Source: Dermanyssus gallinae
Lineage: Eukaryota > Arthropoda > Arachnida > Mesostigmata > Dermanyssidae
DNA: 64,000 nucleotides
NCBI GenBank assembly: GCA_003439945.1
Contig: QVRM01005258.1
Coordinates: 137,501-201,500, forward strand
Direction: 5' to 3'
A program made the position numbers and the translations under genes. Below, in pieces: positions 7,928-19,399 of the stretch. The notes beneath the pieces were generated by a model, which was not told the DNA's origin, made no database searches, and saw nothing but the letters and a program-made list of their open reading frames with translations. Each line of letters starts with the position of its first letter. Within the stretch, counting starts at the first letter, position 1.

Positions 7928-10900
7928 TTAACTAGTAAGCTTTATATAGATACCGAGAGAGATATACAGTCTAGGTAGCCCAACATTCCTTCATGTGTTC
8001 CGTGCGTCCGGCGAGATTGTCCTTATCGATTATCAATAACGAACACAGTATATATTACAGTGCATCCTAATCAGCGGTCGCGTACCCGAGAGAATCTGTC
8101 GCAGCCGCACACTGTTTGCCGCGAAAGCAAATCCGTCCTGTCCTGTCCTGACCCTGACAGGGACGCAGACGGGATGCTTGACCGTGAAGTGTAGTACTAA
8201 ATTACCAGTGAAACTCTGCGTGGACTAGGAGAGCGCTCAACCGGCATCTTCGAGTCTAAACATAATTTTACGCGCACATCGTATCATATATGCGTGCAAA
8301 GATGCCATGCCGTAAAATCAATACATCAACACTAACTTCTTATTGGGCTTGAATTATAATGACGTCCAGATGAGGGGTATGGTATGGCGTAATCCGGGGA
8401 TCTGCAACATGGTTCTGCCTTGGTTTACTAGGACGGCTAGTTTTTTTCATTTCCATTCTATTGCGGTTCCATTGCTTTATTTTCAGGTATAGTAGTTGTA
8501 GTTCCAGGTCAGCAGTCACTACGTATAGATGGATATAGACAGGTAGAGTACATGCAAAACGTGGACCATGGTGATTCAAATCTTGATAGCGGTAGAACAA
8601 CAATTTATTTCTTGACCAAATATCTACTCGTCATAAGTAGATAGAATAGGTATGTTTGAATCATTGTCGCAATTCTGGCGCCTCTATAATTTGGTTTAAT
8701 TGTTAGATGAAGGAACCAATAATCCATATTTTGTATGTGACCACTTTTAGATTCCTGCTGAAGCAAGCCTGTCAGGAGATCTGCGTTCTTGTATACTACA
8801 CTGTCAAACACTGCCCTGCTTGTGGAGAATCTAAGAGTGTGACCAATATTTATTTTAACGCCTACGGACTATACAGCTTTTGTTGTGACTCTGAAGCCAA
8901 ACTGGTGAACATTGACGCCTTTTTATCAATGTATTTATTTTTTATTTGCGATTTACACAGCAGGAGAAATATCCTCACACGAGTAAAAGAAAGCGGATAT
9001 GTCAGTACACAATTTTTGCAACCATGGCGCATTGTCAATTTTTGCCCGTTCCACTATACAGTTACATTACTACATGCGCTGCTGTACGAGGGTGGAGTCA
9101 ATACACCACGACTGGCCACCGCGTCCTTCTATGTCGAGCAGCTATGTACGTGCTGAATGAATGGATGTACCAGTAATGTAAATTATTATAGTTTAGGCTG
9201 CGTGTCCACGTTGAATCTCCAAAAAAAACTTTAGTGAGAAAATCTCTGCGATTGCCAGCCGTTAGTAACCAGTTGTGGTCCCTCATATCTACCATAAAAT
9301 ACAAGCTCTTTTTTTACGATACAAATGGTGAGGACAAATTGGTCGCAAGAGTGACCTTCGCAATCACCCTATCGTAAGTAACACTGGCTACGCGCCAGGC
9401 GTACTATATTTTATTAATATGCTCTATTTGTGCAACGCCGTAGGCATGTGCAGTGTTTGGCTTCTACGATTGTTCAGCCGCGCTTCAACAGAGTAACCAA
9501 TAAGGTTCGCACCCGATGGTTGAGCTTGAACCCGTTTGTCATTCTTCCTGAGTGTGTCCATTTAGGAAGGTAAAACAGTATGGTCCGTTTCGAGGTCGCA
9601 TCTTCTGCGGAGTCTTTTCAAGAATCTCCTTTGCACACCTTCAATAATGCACACGTATCCACACAAATGTAGATGTCGTAAAGGTTAACAGTATAAACAT
9701 TTTGACAACACAATCAATTTGTGGCTCATAAGCAATTAAACGACGAAACAAAATATTTACAAGTAATTAATATAAGCTTTGACTAGTTTCTTTGTGTACG
9801 CGGAGAGGTGAGATCCGTCAAGATTAACCCTCCAAGATCCCGCGCCACATTAGTAGCTCGGAAAAACTATGTTTTAAATGAGACACTCATGAACAAAGAT
9901 CTGCATACCGTTGTCAATGCGATACCACCAGCTGACAGAAATTAACGCCATTTTAATTTATTACCTTTTCATTAATGTTTTACTTGAAAAAAGCGATGCT
10001 GTGCTACTTCGTATGTATCAGAGTCACAATTATTTTAGAAAAAAAAAATATATATATATATTTACCGACGATTTTGGACGACATAAGACCCACTAAATGA
10101 CTGTCTCAAATGCGAAGAGACGGAACTTTATAATGGTTTTCAACATGCCGCTTTGGTACTTGTTCGCCTCAGCCAGGATGGCCGCACAGCAAACCTGCTA
10201 ACTGACGACGGTCAACTTCGAATGCAAGGATTTGCAATTTTTACTCGAGTCTGAGCATAGGCCGTGAATTTAACCCAGAAGTTCGTTCTCCGCTATTTTT
10301 TTCGCTTCTTAGTCCTCCAACGTAGCACTAGAAATCTGTACATTATGGCAAGTATTGGACTTAGCTAAGTAGTAGCAAGGAATTGTTTGACGAGGTTATT
10401 TTTTTAACTTTACGTTTCCCGTATTGCAGTTTTAACTCCACTAGAATTAAAACATTTTTTAAGGAGGTTGTTTTTTTATTGACTCCACTGAATGTGTATT
10501 AACTCAGATAAGAACCAAAGAGACATCTCATCGACGCATCGTCGCGAAAAGAATAGGATCTGCACCGCCAGCAGGAAGTCTCCTAATATGTTGTATTTCC
10601 CACCTCCTGAAATGAAATTTTCGCAACGAGGTGAGTTACTGTATGCGCTTTGCTAAACTGAGTCAACATTGAGGCACTGTCTCGTCCATAAATGACGCGT
10701 CCGCCCTTCCTGTACGTTTTTCACTTGCGTTACCATGTTGAGTGTTTTGAGATCATCATAATTATCAATGGCGGTGCTGATCATTTTCGTCTACTAATCC
10801 GTTTAATAATATTTCTTTTCTGACACGTCTTGCTTAGAAGTTTTAAGAACAAATAATCGAGGGGCCACGCTTTTACGGTCTACACTTGTTTTGAAAGCTA

Positions 10901-11320
10901 AAAGTAAGCCAGCATTTGAGATGGATCCTGTGTGTTTGGGAGTACTTCTCTGTAACTGTCGATGTTAGAAGCGTTTCGCCCAGCTTGCTTTTCCTTCAAC
11001 ACTGAGCAGGCTGGCCGCGTGCAGGTTTGTATGCGCCTGGTAATGGACGTACAAGCCTTAAGATGCCACGCAGAAACGATGCATTTATGTCAACACCTAC
11101 GATCGATATACTATGTGAAATACTCGGTTGGTTTTGAAGCTGCGTTATCGTGTCGTACGATCTCTTTGGCAGGCTATCGATAAGAAGTAGTACAACTTGA
11201 CGAGTAGACCAATGGCTTTCTGTTTCGCCATCCACCCTGGATCTATATTCAAATAACGAAGGGCTCAACCGACGCAAGTGCGCGCGATGATCAATCTGGT
11301 GACCCAAAGTGGGCCGCGCC
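7923..11320. other. Non-coding stretch, nothing recognised
   Basis: Only short ORFs without recognisable motifs or convincing splice structure occur here. The sequence is moderately AT-rich, with a short (TA)n at about 10048-10060. No RNA gene or repeat boundary could be supported. Confidence 0.5.
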
Positions 11321-11321
11321 A

Positions 11322-11575
11322 AAAACTCGCGAAACCACAGTCACGCCGGCAATGGATGCTTCAATTAAACCGAGCCCAACCTCACCAAATACCCCTGCAT
11401 CGGGCTCAAGTGGTGGGAACGCCACAACAGAAAAGCGCATTATAGGCTACAAGCGCAAGGAGTTGTCTTCATTCTCCTAAAGCGCTGTCGACGGACAGGT
11501 TATTGAGACAAATGACGACGAATTCACTCTCGTGGTAACCTGCAGGGAAAACTGACTGCATCCCGTGAGCAGATG
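11322..11575 (+). pseudogene. ORF1/gag-like relic, N-terminal part
   Basis: A plus-strand frame from an ATG at 11352 runs through a Pro/Ser/Thr-rich stretch and a basic patch (YKRKEL), meets a stop at about 11478, then continues in frame with an acidic block ending DDEFTLVVTC before a second stop. The layout recalls the N-terminus of non-LTR ORF1 proteins, which often carry such a short conserved block. It lies just left of the minus-strand element at 11719-14200, and a zinc-knuckle relic in the same orientation lies on its other side, so the two may be halves of one interrupted ORF1. The assignment is tentative. Confidence 0.4.
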
Positions 11576-11718
11576 AGTCGAGGTTAACTAAAGGAAAGGT
11601 TACCGTCGGGTAAACTAGGGACACCCAAGGTGATCACACGGACAGATTCATCCAAGACGAAGCCTTCGCAGAGTTTCCTGAAAGTTTGCTATTATTGGGA
11701 CGTACTAACACATTTGCG

Positions 11719-11746
11719 GTATAAATATTCATATTAAATATTCAAT
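11719..11746 (-). repeat. Tandem 3' tail of the CR1/L2-like element
   Basis: On the minus strand this is roughly two copies of a 12-13 bp unit, tgaatatttaata. It lies just beyond the AATAAA signal and marks the 3' end of the element. Confidence 0.6.
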
Positions 11747-11776
11747 AGCGCCTTTATTGAAAGGGGTTGATACAGG

Positions 11777-14128
11777 TTACAACAATGAAGATACACCAAA
11801 TTGTTCCGGCGATAACTGCTTGGATTGGTACAATCGAGCTATTCGCCAGGCAAATATATTATTAATACGCTCAGTGCGAGCGGTGTCCTTTGGCACAATA
11901 GTGTGACCACTACGTAGGCTGTTGGAGTGGATGTCAAAAATTTTGTCAATCATTCCTGCCTTTCGAAGTATGCGGACGGCAGAGACATTTTGTTTTATAA
12001 ACAGGGCGGAGATTGGCGATAGGGCGATCGCATCCCTGTCGAGGTTGCACCGCCATCTTAATCGCCTTAAAAATTTGTGTTGGACGCCCTCAAGCTTATT
12101 GAGGAAACCTTTTTGGTATGGTTCCTACACCGGGGAGCAGTTCATTAGTCTTGAGAGAACTATGGCTTTGTACATCTTTATATATACATCGGGATCCCTG
12201 ACAATAAAACAACGAAACAACATATTTACAAGTATTGCAGAGGATTTCACCAGCTGGTGCACATGCTCCTTAAAAGTTAGGTCAGCGGTAACCTGTATAC
12301 CTAAGTCTCTCGTGATGGGAAGCGTGGGGAGAACGGTCCCATTGATCTCATAGTCAAAATCAGTCGACCCACGCTTCAGAACGACACATTTCTGAGCCGA
12401 AAGAATCATTCCGTTCTCGACACACCAAAGGGCGATTCCGTCAACAGCCCTTTGCAGCCGAGCGTGCGAGGTGCTGTCATTCACAGGGCAGTAGAGCTTG
12501 AGGTCGTCGGCGTACTCTAGGTATTTCACCCCAGGAGGGACATGCCGGCCGATATCAGAAATAAAAATGGCGTACAGCAGAGGAGACGCGCATCCGCCCT
12601 GAGGGACACCCGACGGGGTAGGCCAGGGTCGACTGAGGACGTTGTCAACCTTGACGCGATACGAGCGGCCGGATAGGTAGGCTTTGAACCATCGAACCGT
12701 GGAGGCGTGGATGCCGAGCGAGACCAACTTCTTGATGAGAAGATCGTATTCAACCCTGTCGAATGCACTCTTCTGGTCGAAATATATACAGTGGAAGTTG
12801 ACGTTGTGATTTATATTCATGGCCCAGTTCTGTGTCATTTCCAGTAGTTGGGTGCACGTCGAGCGATGTGCGACGAAGCCATGCTGGGCAGGATCGAGGA
12901 AAACGTTACGGGTGAGGTGACGAACCAAGTGCGCAACCGCGAGCTTTTCAAAGACGGTGCACGCGATGGAACATTGAGAGACCGGCCGATAGTTGCAGAC
13001 ATGCATTTTGGAGCCTTTTTTGTGTATAGCCGTCACTATCGATTCGCGGAAGGGGTTGGGTACTTGACCATCATTGTATGAGCGTTCAAATAGCAGTTTC
13101 AGAGGCTCGGCGAGAAAAATGGCAAACTTCTTGCAGAAGATCGGTGGAATGCCATCGGGAGTGTGGCTGCATTTCCCTTTCAGATGAGAGAGCACCTTGT
13201 AAATTTTTTCTTCTGAGAAAACCAGCGGCGAGTCTTGGATGGGAGATGTGGAGTGGCTGGGCCTGTCACCATGTGTGTGAGAAGACGTCGGTGATGTGGA
13301 CGCGCCTTGTGAGTCTCGAAACAGAGACGAGAAATGCTGGGCTAACAAGCTGGCTTTTTCTTCCGGCTTGGTAACAGTAACGTTGACAGATTGCAGAGAG
13401 GGTAGAGACCCAGTATCCTTCACCCGCGCGTTCACATAACCGAAGAAAACTCTGCCATCGTTGCGATTCAGGTTCAGTTCGGTTAGCGAGCGTAGTCGCC
13501 TTGTTGCCTTCATCAGTTTTTGATGAAGAGCAACGCTCGGGGACGAAGAGACGAGATTCTCCAAGAGGGAGACGTAGTCGCGAAGGTTGCGCCATTGAGC
13601 GTTGGCATCAAGTCTGGGTGTAAACTCGTTGATCAGGAAATTGCAGCAGTCACAGAATTTCTCATACATCGTGTTCACCCCGTCGCAGTCACGGAAAAAG
13701 GCACTCCAGTCTATAGCGTTCAGATGGGCAGCAATGTTGACTTCGTCCATCTTTTTGTAACTGAGACGGATGCAGTCGGATGAGAAGTCGGTGTTTTCCA
13801 GAGCGATATCAAAGCTAATTGCTTTGTGATCTGAGTCCACAGGAAGGTCGACAGGTGCAAGATTTCCTATGATATCGGGGTCGGTGGAGAAGAGCAGATC
13901 TAGCGTAGCACCAGCTTTGTGTGTGGGAAAAGAAATGAGCTGAAGTAGCCCATTGTCGTCACAACAGTCGGCAAAGACACTCTCTTTCGTCGTGGAGTCG
14001 TTGGGAACCAGAACAGACCAGTTTATCCGCGGCCTCCGACAAGAACGATACCAGTATAGCACCCGGATGCAGAACATCTGATGACAAGAGGTCCAATATA
14101 GTGTGGTTTTTGCAATTTGAAGACGCAT
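11777..14128 (-). pseudogene. CR1/L2/Jockey-like pol: endonuclease remnant and RT, one nonsense codon
   Basis: The first 667 residues are open (14128 to 12125). They contain an endonuclease C-terminus (INWS at 35-38, SDH at 99-101) and a full RT: motif A FDQKSAFD at about 450-457, GVPQGG at 507-512 and YADD at 539-542. The frame then meets TAG at 12125-12127 and stays open in the same frame for another 116 codons to TAA at 11777, with the basic C-terminal region usual for this group. The TAG stands where relatives have tryptophan after SPV, consistent with a single TGG-to-TAG change. At the N-terminus, near 14040, the GDFN motif is missing, apparently through a small deletion that also shifts frame. 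It was therefore recently active but is dead for endonuclease. Confidence 0.85.
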
Positions 14129-14277
14129 GCCAAGTGCTTCTGATTTGAGCTCTAGGGAACCTACCGGTGGTCACTCACAGCCCATTTTTATTAATGTTTA
14201 AAACACAAGATCCCTATCGAACCCTCTGATCTAAGTTATGTCACAGGCGTCGAGGCTCTCGAACTCGACTAATCTAA

Positions 14278-14450
14278 GCTGTGTCACAAGTGTCTGTGGC
14301 CGAGAAGCTTTGCCGACAGATGCAGCATTATTCAGGCATGCAAGAAATGCGGCATGTCTAAATACCTAGCTGTAAGCTGCTCCAATACAGCAAGATGTGT
14401 GAACTGTCGCGATCTCACGCGGCGGGTTTACCTGCCTACCCTCGCTTGGC
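14278..14450 (+). pseudogene. Gag-like zinc-knuckle relic
   Basis: The plus-strand translation shows two degenerate knuckles, CHKCLWPRSFADRC and CKKCGMSKYLAVSC, followed by CVNC. The spacing matches CCHC knuckles of non-LTR ORF1 proteins, but the histidine position is Ser in the first and Tyr in the second, so neither could bind zinc normally. It lies between the minus-strand CR1/L2-like element and the plus-strand RT relic at 14700-15832. It could be ORF1 of the same element as that RT and the continuation of the relic at 11322-11575. Confidence 0.5.
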
Positions 14451-14699
14451 TTACCTTCAGTAAAGAAATCAAATCATACTTAAATCCGGCACACTGCAAC
14501 AGGTGAACACACGTGACAGCAGAAGTCATCGATATGCGTCCCACGTCAGCCCTGCCTGTGGTGACACTTGTCACAGCAGGCTTCAAAGCTGCCTTCTTAT
14601 ACCAGCGTCGTTCGCGGGATGTGTCAGTGACCCCATGGCCTCACAAGTGCTACTCCCGGCTCCCATATCAATGTCCACCAGAAAAGGCGGAAGATTGAC

Positions 14700-15832
14700 G
14701 GGGCGGTCCCGCCGAGATGCGCCCGCTGTGTGACATCACGTTCAAGTATCCGCTATACGAGGGGCAATGCGGGCTCTTACTCGGGTACTTTCAGCAGTTT
14801 TGTCGGATAATCACCTTAAGGCATAATATTTTCCCCCATCCTTTGGATCCTTTAGAACTACATCATTTTCTTCTGAGTATCAAGAATCCGGTAGATACCC
14901 TCAGGAGCCCGCTAAGCTTCTGGTATCTCGACGATGGTCTATTGTAAGGAAGTGATCGCACTGTAGCCAAGTAAATGTGACTTCCGGTTTGGAGATAAAT
15001 CCGGCCAAATGCGAGATATACCTTGTTCCTTCTTCCATTGAGGCCTCATCTGATATACAATCATTTTGATACCTCCTGTCCGGCTGCGAGATGACCACAA
15101 TCTGAAGCCATTAGTTTCCATCGAAGAGCTTCCAGCAGTAATCGAGCGCTGAAGATCAAAGCTGAAAAATGCCGCCGCTCGTCTGCCTCTTCTGCTAGCC
15201 CATTGGGGACTTTTCTTGCTCAGGTTTCCATTCAGTTCCAAGACTTGTAAACACTCAACGAGTTCACACTGTGTGCCTTTTTGCCTACTGAACTCATCCC
15301 TGCCACCTAGCGCACGGCAACAAGCGTCACTATCCGTCTTCAAGGGGGCCTCGGGGTTCCGGACGTACTAAGACTACTGAGCTGCTAAGCGCAGGGAACA
15401 GAACAATACCTCTTTTACAGCGGTAATCGGCCAGCATAGAAGTCGCTCGGCCTACATTCAGGAAACCCTGAGGCTAAGAGCGAAGGCAGGCCAGACTGGA
15501 GTGCCCTTTGCACGACGAGGTACAACGACGTCTCCGTGACGAAGCTCTCTATGGCACGACCAGAGCTCGTCTGAATGCCCTATCTGCCAAAGATTCAGAC
15601 GCCTGGTTACACGCTCTTGATAAGAAAACAACTCGCATAGCAGTAGACCCACGACTAGAAGACCTAGTTAGCACTCATCAGTGTCAAAGTGGTCACTCGG
15701 TCGACAAAGCAAGACATTACGGCCTATCCAGTATCTTCAGCGCTAGACGACGCCTTAGGCATGCCGTTGTTAATGAGACCTTTAGAAGAGCCCCTAGGTC
15801 ATCTTTTACATTCGTATATTTTTATCGGTAAT
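14700..15832 (+). pseudogene. Non-LTR RT relic, family A copy 1
   Basis: Frames broken by several shifts carry RSPLSFWYLDDGLL (catalytic-type YLDD), then LEINPAKCEIYLV, and from about 15500 a C-terminal block containing ARLNALSAKDSDAWLHAL and, near 15690-15800, VDKARHYG and RLRHAVVNETFRRA. The order WYLDD, N-P-x-K-x-E, D-x-WL, V-D, RH-x3-N-E matches a widespread family of RT proteins in invertebrate genomes whose clade I cannot name with certainty. Two further degraded copies occur at 28318-28960 and 42170-43160 in the same orientation. It is a pseudogene. Confidence 0.65.
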
Positions 15833-16148
15833 TGTGGACGTTAGAGCTTTACGAGCTAGTATCTATCGTACCCTATTGGGTGAGGGACCACAAAAATGTT
15901 CACCAACAACATATTATTACGCATACGAATATGTTATAGACAATACTTACCGACCGTATAGCTGGACCGACTCGAATGTTTTAGATCACAAAAGCGCTTC
16001 GTGCCTAACAGAACGGCGTAGGATATTTTTTAAAACAAAGCATAGTGATGTTTCGCCTAGATTCACCAGAACCCCATCGCTCCATCGCGACCAAATATGC
16101 GAAGAACTGCAGTCTCGTAGATTCCAACTTTTGAACATATGGCCCACC

Positions 16149-16173
16149 TATTATTATTATTATTATTATTATT
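16149..16173. repeat. (ATT)n microsatellite
   Basis: About eight ATT units, uninterrupted. Confidence 0.9.
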
Positions 16174-17939
16174 GCAGCGAAAATATAGCGGTTTCTGGTG
16201 TCCATCTGAAATGTAACGGTTAATTAAAAAAAAGTCTTGTTCAGGTGGCGATCTAACTGGTAACGTACGTTTTATTCATGTTACTTTTGTACTTCTGACG
16301 CGTGCGAAATATGTGACGCGATAGAGTTACATTGAATACCCTATAATACAAACGACTTCATAATACAAACGACTGCGAACAATCATTGGTCAGTTTTTTT
16401 TCTCTCTCCGAGCTGTGGCTGTTGCACGTTTGCACTGTTCATCTTAATTAGTCTTCGTAACTAATTCACGCACAATGCTGCTTCACTTTTTCATTCACTC
16501 CTTCATTCATAAATAGGCAGAGCCAATTTGTTGATGTCATTTGCCTGCACACGTGGGGACAATCGGCTATGCTATATCGATATAACTAGTAACGGGCACG
16601 CCGTGGAATGATTGCAATGACCTGCTCGTGCCGAGAAGGTTCCCGGTGACACGGGTCGCAGCTTTTACTTTGGGAATTTCGCCGCATGGGTAACTGGCGT
16701 CTTCTTTTTCCGTCAACATGGCACTCCTTCGAACATTCTATACGCCTTAGATACGTCATCAATGTGTTGTTACCGGCAAGCTCACGCGACGCAGTTTATG
16801 GTTTTTCTTCTCAGGTTTCTCTTTTTCTATTGTTGACGTTTGTATTTTTACCTGTATGCCCGCTTGTTGGTCTCCGTGTTTTCTCAGTCGTACACTGTAC
16901 ATCTACCGCTGGTAAACCACAGCGACGATATGCACAACACTACGCACAATATGATGTCTGAAGCCGACACAACAGAGCTGCTTGTTTTGTTATTCGTTGA
17001 ACGTCCTCGAACCCGGACGCCTGTCTGCTCGAGAAGAGTAACTACTTCACTTTGACTATTGATTGACTGACTGATCTTTTTAGAATGGCCCTTAATAGCC
17101 GTTGACTGAAGTAGGCGCCGCACACACAGAAGCTTACTTATATATAGGTACAACAAACCAAGTTTATTATGAACAAACTTTGACTTAAGATGTCACTTCA
17201 TACACCTCCTCAAAAAAGAGGTCTGCTCGCGAGGGAAGTAAGGCTTCTAATTTATGTGGCTTTTCGTTCCGTGGGCAGAACAGGCACGCATTCCTTCGCT
17301 GGGTAAGCGTTGGTTTAGTGACTGACTCACTAATGCCGCTACTGCGGTCAGCACATCTGCTCGCATCGCATCATTGGTCTGGGTGTCAATCACAGAGTAG
17401 TCGAACTGCATTGTTTGTACTGATAACGATGAGCGCGATGATGAACGCGAGGCCCGCGGTCGTCACAGACCCACCGTGAAGTCCACTAGCGCCGCCCGTG
17501 AACCGAGCCGGTCTTCCTCTGCTCTCGTAGTCTGTAGGCAAAATCAAGCAACACGAGCAAACGACAACAATAATTATACAAATATACGCTTTCTATTATA
17601 TTTTCTGCATATGTTCCCTGCATGCTACGTATACATTATCAATACATTAAACATGCAACTTAGTGGCGAGTGCTCATGGTGAGGGTTTGCGTTCGGTTAT
17701 GGAGCCATTCCTAAAAATCGACCTTCAGTATTCCATTCCTCTTACCTACACATCTTTTAGTATAGGCAAGTTGTGCACTTCTGTAGGTTAGTTGTGCACA
17801 TGGTTTAGACAAGAATGCACCAAACTAAAGTTTGCTAATTGTATTTTTTAATAAATTATAGAAATCTATATTTTCAATCAAACAAAAGTTTACTGCGGGG
17901 CCAGCTCGGTTCTGGTCATTGTTTTCTGACGGGAATTTT

Positions 17940-17980
17940 AGTCGAAGAAGATTGCCTGGGTACAGCAATCTTCTTCGACT
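17940..17980. other. Perfect 16-bp inverted repeat with 9-nt loop
   Basis: Arm agtcgaagaagattgc and its exact complement flank the loop ctgggtaca. It could form an RNA hairpin or a cruciform. There is no T-run or gene to make it a terminator. Its role is unknown. Confidence 0.7.
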
Positions 17981-18384
17981 GAGCAATAAAACGCTAAATA
18001 TGGAGACATTAAGTAAGAGGCAGTTTCAAACGTTTATGAATGACAATCTGAGCTATCTACCCGAGCAAGAGATGGATTGGAAAGATAAGACGACATAGAC
18101 GAACTTTATATAAACACAATATGTAGCCCTTGCGATCCTTCGATCTTTGGGACCTTCGAAAGTACACTGGAATGCCAGCGTAAAGCCCAGGCTAATATAT
18201 AGGGCAACATGGCCGTCAACCATACTCGTATGAAATAGACGTTCTCGAAAACAAAATAATCTGGACGGGCAGGCACCTGACAACATCAGAGCTCGTCCAC
18301 CGCGAGCTGCAGTATAGTGCGTTAAAAATAGAAAGGCGTAAAGCAAACAATGGGATACAGCCTGTGTATACACGCGGATACTTA

Positions 18385-18466
<82 letters not shown>
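18385..18466. repeat. (ATT)n microsatellite
   Basis: About 27 uninterrupted ATT units. The poly-isoleucine ORF across it is an artefact. Confidence 0.95.
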
Positions 18467-18894
18467 TCAATGCCCGCTGCATTCTCCACGCGCTCCGCAA
18501 GTAGAACCTTCGCCTTACCCCGCCAGACCCGCCTTATGCGACATCATAGTTTTTGTCGAGTTGTGCCTCCTGCTCAGTAGGAGGCCTTTCCCCGCGTTTA
18601 GACTTCTTTGGGCACAGTTTTCTTGTACAAAGTTCTCTCCGGTCATTCAGAACGCAATAATTTTGGTAATTATTTTTAATTTTGTTTAAATAAAAATCAC
18701 GGCACTCGTTCTGCTCCATTGTTACTGAAGAGTCTAACATATATTAGTTGCGCGAGCCGCTACTGCAAGTGCAATCCAAAACCAATCTAGATAATACTCA
18801 TTTTCTTACTTCCAAAAAACGATTCTCTCCGGCGCTGTAGTTGGCTTTATGAGGTTTTATTGAAATCGAAGGCAGGCGATGCTACGAACTTCAG

Positions 18895-18918
18895 CAATAG
18901 TAGTAGTAGTAGTAGTAG
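18895..18918. repeat. (AGT)n microsatellite
   Basis: About seven AGT units. Confidence 0.85.
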
Positions 18919-19108
18919 CTCTTTCTTCAATAAAAAGAAAGTAGTACTGAACAAACAGTAGCAAAAGTTTCGGAACTGAGCCTTCTTCGGTCGACTGTAT
19001 ATCGAAGACCGAGTGTGTCTATGAGCAGAGGCAGAGTACTGGTCACATTAAAATTAAAACCGCAAGAGTTCATCCAGCCGCCGTAAGAAAGGACACACGC
19101 TCATCGTG

Positions 19109-19154
19109 GAAGTTTCGTCAGCCGAAGGCTCCTTCCTTCGGCTGACGAAACTTC
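19109..19154. other. Perfect 20-bp inverted repeat with 6-nt loop
   Basis: Arm gaagtttcgtcagccgaagg at 19109-19128 and its exact complement at 19135-19154 flank ctcctt. It is the strongest local hairpin found here. It is too perfect and too short to be called a microRNA precursor without expression data, and no mobile-element ends are evident around it. Confidence 0.75.
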
Positions 19155-19399
19155 AACGTTTGTTCTGCTGTATTCATTCGTTCCTGCGTACTTCATTGCC
19201 TGATCGTTCGTTGAAGATGAAGTCGCTCCTGATGACGACGAAATGAAGCTATCGCGCCAACTGTGAGTGGGCGACTGAGTGCTGGTGACTTCGACGCAAC
19301 TTGTCGCAACAGTCAGGGAAACGGAGGTTAGTTGAGCTGTACTGTTTCCAGCACTAAGTAGTTAGTAGCGATAGCAGTTCCGGTAGTAGCAGAAGTTGC

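Larger units (their letters stand above)
11719..14200 (-). mobile_element. CR1/L2/Jockey-group non-LTR element, 5'-truncated
   Basis: The minus-strand element holds the end of the endonuclease, a complete RT, a C-terminal domain, an AATAAA at 11753-11758 and a short tandem 3' tail (11719-11746). A simple-repeat 3' tail instead of poly(A) is typical of CR1/L2-like families. The 5' boundary near 14200 is approximate. Confidence 0.75.
15835..18380. other. Non-coding stretch with microsatellites and a hairpin
   Basis: No coding region is recognised. It contains (ATT)n at 16149-16173, a short tandem duplication of ataatacaaacgact at about 16340-16376 and a perfect hairpin at 17940-17980. Short ORFs have no motifs. 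Confidence 0.5.

Noticed and set aside
14229..14295. Two similar segments (atctaagttatgtcacag and atctaagctgtgtcacaa) as a target-site duplication of the CR1/L2-like element
   Set aside because: Both lie on the same side of the element, and no matching copy is present at its 3' end near 11719.
18350..18580. Poly-isoleucine ORF
   Set aside because: It is produced entirely by the (ATT)n array.
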